From the NCBI GenBank assembly GCA_002483285.1, contig DLHP01000030.1, positions 263,277 to 327,276 on the forward strand: a stretch of DNA of 64,000 nt, read 5' to 3'. The stretch is from Flavobacterium sp. UBA7665 (GTDB lineage Bacteria; Bacteroidota; Bacteroidia; Flavobacteriales; Flavobacteriaceae). This document shows, in pieces, positions 59,178 through 64,000 of the stretch (its first letter is position 1; each line of letters starts with the position of its first letter). The notes under the pieces were generated by a model. The model did not search any database, was not told the origin of the DNA, and saw nothing but the letters and a program-made list of their open reading frames with translations. The position numbers and the translations under genes are program-made.

Positions 59178-61991
59178 CTAGATAGAAAGGATGTACTCAA
59201 CAAGGCCTTGTTCGTGCGGAAGATCCATTTTCTTGCGCAAACGATATCGTTTGATCTCTACGCTGCGTACCGAAATGTTCACCAAAGGCGCAATTTCTTT
59301 AGACGAAAGATTGAGCCTGAGGTAGGCGCAAAGCCTCAAATCGTTTGGCGTTAATGCTGGATGGGCTTGTTTTACCTTTTTGAGAAAGTCTTTGTCGGCA
59401 TTGTCGAAGGCTTCTTTGAACACGTTCCAGGTGTCTTCTTCGCTGATATTCTTGTTGATCGTGGTAATCACCGACTTGATGTTTCGGCTGCTGTCCTCAG
59501 TTTTCTTGAGATCTTCTTTAATGAGCGATAATAACTCATTCTTTTTGATTAGGCTCATCGTAGAAACGGCAAGCTCCCGATTTTTAGCGTCCATATCCTG
59601 CGACAGCTGGTCGTTGCGCAGTTTCATGAGTTGTTGCTCGTTTTCTAGCTCCTTGATTTCGAGCAACAGGTTGTTCTCTTCGATCAATTTCTCTTTCTGT
59701 TTTTGGTAGTAATTGCGATAGGCCTTGTGGATGAAATGCGCCACAATACAACACAAAATAAAATAAATGACGAGTGCGAGGTTTGTTGCATACCAAGGCT
59801 TGAGAATTGTAAACTGGTAAACCGCCACATTTTCGGGAGCCGAATTGCCAATCTTGGCCCTGACCTTAAACGTATAATCGCCTGGCGACAGGTTTTTAAA
59901 AGTAGTGTTTGGGCGCGCGCTCCATTCGCTCCATTGGTCCTGGACGCCGTCTAGCAGGTATTGGTATTCGGCGCTGATGTACTTGTTGTATTCTGGGACC
60001 GTATAGCTAAAGGTAATGTTGTTCTGGTCATAAGCCAAACTGCCTTCGTGGTCAATGGCGGTATTCCACGAACGTTTGTTTTGCTTGTTCACCGCAATCG
60101 ACGCAATCGATACGCTGTAATTTTTAAACGTGAGGTCGTTGACGTTAATCGTATAATAACCGTCGGTGGTACCAATGAGGTAATTGGCGTTATTGAGCTG
60201 CGTGATGTTTTCGTAGCCGAGCATCGAGTTGGTCAGGGAAGCCGGAATCGGGATCGCGTTCTGCTTGAGCGCATCACTGAGTTTGCTCAACGTAAAATAA
60301 TGGATGTAATTTTTAGAAAACAACCAAATTTTATTAGACCGATCGACAATCAATTTCCCAGAGGTGTATTCGTCCTTCTCAAACACCGAACTCAACACCT
60401 TATCCTTCTCAAACTGTTTGGTTTTGCGGTTGAGCTTGAAAATACCGCCTTTGTATGCATAGTAAATATCATTGTGGAATTTGCACAAACTCGCATTCTT
60501 TCCTTTTGCGGGCGACGGATACGTGTAAAATGTACCTTTGACTTTCCCGAGCGACGCATCGAGCTGCATCCTAAAAACGCCTTTGTATTCGTGGCTTACA
60601 TACACTTCGAGCGCTGGTGTCATCTCAAAATATTTAGACGAATAATCAAACCCACCTATTTTATTCCTGAAAACCCAACCCGAACCATTGCGCTGCAACA
60701 CCGACAAACCATAGTAATTGCCCTGAACGAGCAGGTCATTTCGGCCGGGAACCGATTCGAATTTCCAAGTACCCGATTGCGAAAAGATACTCTGCACCGC
60801 ACCACCATTCACAATAAATGTCCCTGAATCGTGCCCACAGAACAACGTTCCTTGTTCTTCAGACAACGACCAAACCTGTCCTTTGGTACCGGGGATAAAC
60901 CGGAATTCTTCGTTGGTTTCATAAGCTTTGTAGAACAAACCCTGATTGGTTCCTACGTAGAGCTTGCCTTGGTATAAAATCGAGGTATAAACGGTGCCGA
61001 GAATCCCGGTATCATCAGAAAAGCTTTTCACCGGCGATTGTAAATTAATGCAATTGATACCATTGTCCAGGCCGAGCCAGAGGTTCTCATCCGAATCTTC
61101 AAAAACAGACAAAGCCGTATTATTGCTCAAACCTTTGTTCTGGGTAATGTGGTAACGAATTTTGCCTTCGTGGCTGAGCAGGAAAATCCCGTTAGACACC
61201 GTTCCGAGCGCAAAACTGCCGTCCGAAAGCATCTGGCTCGAATAAATCGTGCTGTTGGCCAATTGGGCGTCGGCCTCGGTAAGGTAGCGCGTGAGTGCGC
61301 CGCCATTGAGCCGGTAAAACCCGATTTGTGCCGTCTGTAAAATCAGCCCGTTTTCATCCGAAAAAATATTGACGAGTTTGTTGCGCGTGAGCAGCGGATC
61401 GTTCGATACCAATTTGGCCTGGCCGTTCTCAATCTCGAACAAGCCCTCGCCCAAGGTCTGGAAGTAAATCGAATTGTTGGTACGGATGGATTTCCATATG
61501 CCGTTCTTTCCAGAAATGATCTTAAAAGTCCCAGCTTTGGAATCGTAGATGTAAATGCGGTTCAACGACTGGAAAATCATCCATTGGTCGTAATGCAGGA
61601 TGTTCCAGAATTGCTCATCGTCTAGCAGTTTTCCTTTGATTTTGTCACTCAGCGAGGTATACCGCAGCTGGCCGTTGGCTTGGCGCGACCAATACCCAAA
61701 CTCCATATAACAACCCGTGTAAATCTTGTTGTCGACGACCTTTACCGACCTGATGATGGTTTCATTGGGAGACTTATACAATGTCCAGTTCGAGCCGTTG
61801 TATTCGAGCAAGCCTTCGTTGTTGGCAAAGAAAATATAGTGGTTCTGGTCTTGCGAGATCATCCAGTTCTGGTTGCCCGCATCGTAAGTCGTTGGCGCGT
61901 ATTTCACGATGGGCGGTAAATCCTGCGAAACAGCCAGGAATGGCAGCAGGACAAGCAACAACAACAATCTTTTAAAAGGAATTCCGGTCAT
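59178..61991 (-). CDS. Membrane-spanning propeller/Y_Y_Y sensor with LuxR-type HTH
   Basis: The product has 937 residues from ATG 61991 (MTGIPFKRLLLLLVLLPFLA signal-like start); the reading from 62054 would start upstream of a good promoter and lacks a signal. The periplasmic part (about 25-650) is two-component-regulator-propeller-like repeats, followed by a Y_Y_Y domain (about 660-730), one transmembrane helix (about 733-757), a coiled coil (about 760-800) and a C-terminal LuxR-type HTH (about 880-925; LSSKEIAPLVNISVRSVEIK). No histidine kinase or receiver is present. It probably senses glucan fragments and activates susC directly. It is upstream of susC on the same strand. Confidence 0.88.
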   Translation of the reverse strand: MTGIPFKRLLLLLVLLPFLAVSQDLPPIVKYAPTTYDAGNQNWMISQDQNHYIFFANNEGLLEYNGSNWTLYKSPNETIIRSVKVVDNKIYTGCYMEFGYWSRQANGQLRYTSLSDKIKGKLLDDEQFWNILHYDQWMIFQSLNRIYIYDSKAGTFKIISGKNGIWKSIRTNNSIYFQTLGEGLFEIENGQAKLVSNDPLLTRNKLVNIFSDENGLILQTAQIGFYRLNGGALTRYLTEADAQLANSTIYSSQMLSDGSFALGTVSNGIFLLSHEGKIRYHITQNKGLSNNTALSVFEDSDENLWLGLDNGINCINLQSPVKSFSDDTGILGTVYTSILYQGKLYVGTNQGLFYKAYETNEEFRFIPGTKGQVWSLSEEQGTLFCGHDSGTFIVNGGAVQSIFSQSGTWKFESVPGRNDLLVQGNYYGLSVLQRNGSGWVFRNKIGGFDYSSKYFEMTPALEVYVSHEYKGVFRMQLDASLGKVKGTFYTYPSPAKGKNASLCKFHNDIYYAYKGGIFKLNRKTKQFEKDKVLSSVFEKDEYTSGKLIVDRSNKIWLFSKNYIHYFTLSKLSDALKQNAIPIPASLTNSMLGYENITQLNNANYLIGTTDGYYTINVNDLTFKNYSVSIASIAVNKQNKRSWNTAIDHEGSLAYDQNNITFSYTVPEYNKYISAEYQYLLDGVQDQWSEWSARPNTTFKNLSPGDYTFKVRAKIGNSAPENVAVYQFTILKPWYATNLALVIYFILCCIVAHFIHKAYRNYYQKQKEKLIEENNLLLEIKELENEQQLMKLRNDQLSQDMDAKNRELAVSTMSLIKKNELLSLIKEDLKKTEDSSRNIKSVITTINKNISEEDTWNVFKEAFDNADKDFLKKVKQAHPALTPNDLRLCAYLRLNLSSKEIAPLVNISVRSVEIKRYRLRKKMDLPHEQGLVEYILSI

Positions 61992-62014
61992 TGGGATTAT
62001 TGGATTTTCATGGC

Positions 62015-62043
62015 TAAAGATAGCGATATTCGGTAAAAACCAA
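62015..62043 (-). promoter_or_regulatory. Candidate promoter for the regulator (TTG-N18-TATCTTTA)
   Basis: On the minus strand TTG (62041-62043) is 18 bp from TATCTTTA (62015-62022), one mismatch from TAnnTTTG. The implied transcription start lies just upstream of ATG 61991, which supports that start over the longer reading. Confidence 0.5.
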
Positions 62044-62046
62044 TAA

Positions 62047-62075
62047 AAAAGCACGCCCTTTCGAAACGTGCTTTT
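62047..62075 (-). terminator. Terminator of the T9SS binding-protein gene
   Basis: AAAAGCACG (62047-62055) and CGTGCTTTT (62067-62075) form a perfect 9-bp stem with an 11-nt loop and an A run on the plus strand, a T run on the transcribed minus strand. It separates the T9SS protein gene from the regulator. Confidence 0.85.
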
Positions 62076-62094
62076 AAAACTAATTTAAACTAAC

Positions 62095-63933
62095 TCAATT
62101 CTTAATAATTCTGTTGGTAGACACCTTTCCGGCGGCGCTGACTTTCACCAAGTAAATACCCGATTGCAAAGCCGAAACCGTCACCTTGGCGCTGTTGGCA
62201 TAAGGGTTTTGCGTTAAAACCTGTTGGCCCATCATATTGTAGATGCTGATGTTGTCTATGGTATTTTTGGTATCAATTGTCAACACATCCTGCACCGGAT
62301 TCGGATAGACGCTAACGCCCGCTTGACCAAACGTATCAGTAGCCAAAGCCACGTTGCTGAAGTAAACATTGTCAATAAACACCGTTCCTGCTCCAGACGG
62401 ATTTCCTGAGAAAATCAACTGGGCGATGTGGTTTCTGGTCGAAAGCCCTGCAAAATCGGTCATTGGGATATCATAGCTGTTCCAACCTGAAAGCGTTGGT
62501 GTGAACGACAATTCGTGCTCAACGTCGTCACCGCCGCCAAAATTGGTATCGGCACCAAAGTCAACGAGTTTGACTCTGAACGTAGTCATATTTGGCGTCC
62601 AGGCGTCCACATGGAAATAGGTCATGCCCGCTGCGTCGATTAAATTAGGGCCAACCGTTTCAACGCCCACGAAATTGAGGTTTGCGTATTTTTTGGTATC
62701 GTTGCCCGCAATCTGTAAGTCGGTCAAATCGGCTGCAGACCAGCTGGTTCTCCAGGTATCCACAGGAACATTGGTGTACGCGTTGCTGAACATTGAAATG
62801 ACATTGGCCTCTGGACGCGTTGGTGTTGGCGCAGCAGTCATCGGCTCATTGGGGTTCACGAAAGGCACGTTGTGGAAATAGACGTTGTCAATGAAAACCG
62901 TTCCTGCTCCAGCCGGATTTCCAGAGAAAATCAATTGGGCGAGGTGTTGTTTGGCGGTAAGTCCTGTAAAATCAGTCAATGCAATCTCATAGCTGTTCCA
63001 ACCCGAAAGTGTGGGTGTAAAGCTGAGTTCGTGCTCTGAGTCATCTCCGCCGGCAAAGGCGCCATCGGCTCCAAAGTCTACCAATTTCACGCGGAATGTA
63101 GTCATGTTGGGCGTCCAGACATCGACATGGAAATAAAGCATGGCGCTAGCATCGATTACATTCGGGCCAACCGTTTCAATGCCTACAAAGCTGAGTCCGG
63201 TGTATTTTTTGGTATCGTTGCCTTCAATTTGCAAATCGGTCAAGGTAGCTACCGACCAATCGGTTCTCCAGGTGTCTACTGCTACGTTGGTGTATGCGTT
63301 GCTGTACATAGAGATAACATTGGCCCCAGGGCGCGTTGGTGTTGGCGCGGCTGCTACAGGATCTGATGGCGGAACCAATTGCGCGCTGAATGTGATGTTG
63401 TCAAAATAACAAACATTGTCTGAGCTGCGTGTCTGGAAATCAGGGAAAATTACAATCTGGTCGATGTCTGTAGAAGTTGCCTCCCCTATTTTTCCCGAGA
63501 AATCAAAAGTGAGTTCCTGCCATTGGTTGACAACGGTATTGGCTACTTTAAGCTCTCCTGTTGATCCTCCCGAAGCAGTCGCGAATTTAATCCCCACATC
63601 GCTCAAGACCGATTTCCATACCATGATCTTAACGGTACAGTTGGTGGCGCTCAGGGTAAAAGTCCCGATGGCCGTTCCGTGCTGGGATTCTACACCAGCG
63701 TAAGGCGGAGCGCCGAGTAAAGGCGTAAGCTTGGCCACAGTGGTAGAAGTGTTCGCACCCGAAGCATCGGGATTGGCAATAATTTCAAGCGGCGCACAAG
63801 GCGTGCTTGGGTTTTCGAATGTATTCCAGGTCCAGGCTGCCCCGTTCCCACCCGCTTCAAAATTGATCGGGTTGTTTTGTGAAAATCCCAATGCGGTAAT
63901 CATCAGGAAAATGCTTAAGGTAATTTTTTTCAT
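62095..63933 (-). CDS. T9SS type A protein with three carbohydrate-binding-like modules
   Basis: This 612-residue secreted protein has a signal peptide (about 1-19) and module 1 (about 22-185), which resembles the glycan-binding lipoprotein modules (NPDASGANTSTTVAKL, CYFDNITF). Modules 2 and 3 follow, each about 172 residues, highly alike (APTPTRPGANVISMYSNAYT, ELSFTPTLSGWNSYEI, AGTVFIDNVYFHN). The type A sorting domain is at about 535-612 (SVYPNPVQDVLTI, ending VSTNRIIKN). No catalytic domain is seen. It is likely a cell-surface or released glucan-binding protein working with the adjacent locus. Confidence 0.85.
   Translation of the reverse strand: MKKITLSIFLMITALGFSQNNPINFEAGGNGAAWTWNTFENPSTPCAPLEIIANPDASGANTSTTVAKLTPLLGAPPYAGVESQHGTAIGTFTLSATNCTVKIMVWKSVLSDVGIKFATASGGSTGELKVANTVVNQWQELTFDFSGKIGEATSTDIDQIVIFPDFQTRSSDNVCYFDNITFSAQLVPPSDPVAAAPTPTRPGANVISMYSNAYTNVAVDTWRTDWSVATLTDLQIEGNDTKKYTGLSFVGIETVGPNVIDASAMLYFHVDVWTPNMTTFRVKLVDFGADGAFAGGDDSEHELSFTPTLSGWNSYEIALTDFTGLTAKQHLAQLIFSGNPAGAGTVFIDNVYFHNVPFVNPNEPMTAAPTPTRPEANVISMFSNAYTNVPVDTWRTSWSAADLTDLQIAGNDTKKYANLNFVGVETVGPNLIDAAGMTYFHVDAWTPNMTTFRVKLVDFGADTNFGGGDDVEHELSFTPTLSGWNSYDIPMTDFAGLSTRNHIAQLIFSGNPSGAGTVFIDNVYFSNVALATDTFGQAGVSVYPNPVQDVLTIDTKNTIDNISIYNMMGQQVLTQNPYANSAKVTVSALQSGIYLVKVSAAGKVSTNRIIKN
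62353..63366. repeat. Tandem ~516-bp direct repeat inside the T9SS binding-protein gene
   Basis: The DNA for modules 2 and 3 repeats with an offset of 516 bp (172 codons): 62353 (GTTGCTGAAGTAAACATTGT) corresponds to 62869 (GTTGTGGAAATAGACGTTGT). Nucleotide similarity is high over most of the unit, implying a recent in-gene duplication. Confidence 0.75.
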
Positions 63934-63958
63934 GTTGGTTTTGTTTTTAATTGATAAC

Positions 63959-63966
63959 CAAATGTA
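63959..63966 (-). promoter_or_regulatory. -7 element (TACATTTG) for the T9SS binding-protein gene
   Basis: On the minus strand TACATTTG fits TAnnTTTG, 25 bp before the ATG at 63933. No TTG is at the ideal distance before the window ends. The last 67 bases hold only this site. Confidence 0.45.
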
Positions 63967-64000
63967 GTCGCAACCGCTTCTTTTATATGGTCGGCTGCGT

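Noticed and set aside
61992..62054. Upstream start for the regulator gene
   Set aside because: It would lie above the TTG-N18-TATCTTTA promoter and place residues before the signal-like segment; ATG 61991 is preferred.
1..64000. CRISPR array, prophage, insertion sequence, rRNA or tRNA genes
   Set aside because: No regularly spaced identical repeats, transposase, integrase, phage structural genes or cloverleaf sequences were recognised by eye on either strand; the dispersed hairpins have no linked transposase here.

Overview
The window looks like chromosomal DNA of a Flavobacterium-type member of the Bacteroidetes. The evidence is type IX secretion (T9SS) type A and type B C-terminal sorting domains, a SusC/SusD pair, flavobacteria-restricted small families (DUF6048, DUF6095, DUF6146-like), and promoters of the Bacteroidetes form TTG-N17-20-TAnnTTTG instead of -35/-10 boxes. 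Base composition is moderate, richer in GC by eye than AT-rich Flavobacterium species. I see no rRNA, tRNA, CRISPR array, prophage or insertion sequence.

Layout. 1-9.3 kb is housekeeping: the end of a DUF6048 gene, an rRNA-type methyltransferase, a ZIP metal transporter, murQ, a Qnr-like pentapeptide protein, a DinB-like protein, a serine hydrolase and TerC. 9.6-14.3 kb holds topoisomerase IV (parC, parE). 14.6-19.1 kb has a transglutaminase-like protein, a DUF2459 protein, an FMN reductase, a porin-like barrel and ychF. 20-28 kb is a ferredoxin/acyl-CoA reductase/serC/serA neighbourhood, split by two T9SS-exported paralogues plus the relic of a third. 28-47 kb carries msrA, a LolD-like ABC ATPase, a polytopic membrane protein, a beta-lactamase-like protein, a DEAD-box helicase, a BatA protein, a catalytically eroded dihydroorotase homologue, a large T9SS type B protein, a PhnP-like hydrolase, bcp, nth lacking its iron-sulphur ligands, a 47-codon gene and an ECF-type sigma factor.

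The clearest functional system is at 48.05-63.9 kb, all on the minus strand: a polysaccharide utilization locus in the order T9SS carbohydrate-binding protein, sensor/regulator, susC, susD, surface glycan-binding lipoprotein, GH16 lipoprotein, GH3, GH16. GH16 and GH3 enzymes with PKD-type lipoproteins suggest a laminarin-like beta-1,3-glucan. In the inferred route, surface lipoproteins bind and cut the glucan, SusCD imports oligosaccharides, and periplasmic GH16/GH3 finish degradation. The regulator joins a periplasmic propeller through one membrane helix to a LuxR-type DNA-binding domain, with no kinase or receiver.

Intergenic DNA is unusually structured. A family of long imperfect hairpins (core GATGGCAGCGG...ATCCTTTT / AAAAGAT...AGCGGACAGCC) recurs at about six sites, mostly just after stop codons. 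An 84-bp gapless repeat pair lies behind two unrelated genes. GTCGAAAG-type repeats form a 29-nt inverted repeat over a promoter, and AATT-rich repeats sit before several genes. Perfect bidirectional terminators separate convergent genes. Promoters, dispersed repeats and family names are recognised by eye and from memory; no database search was run.
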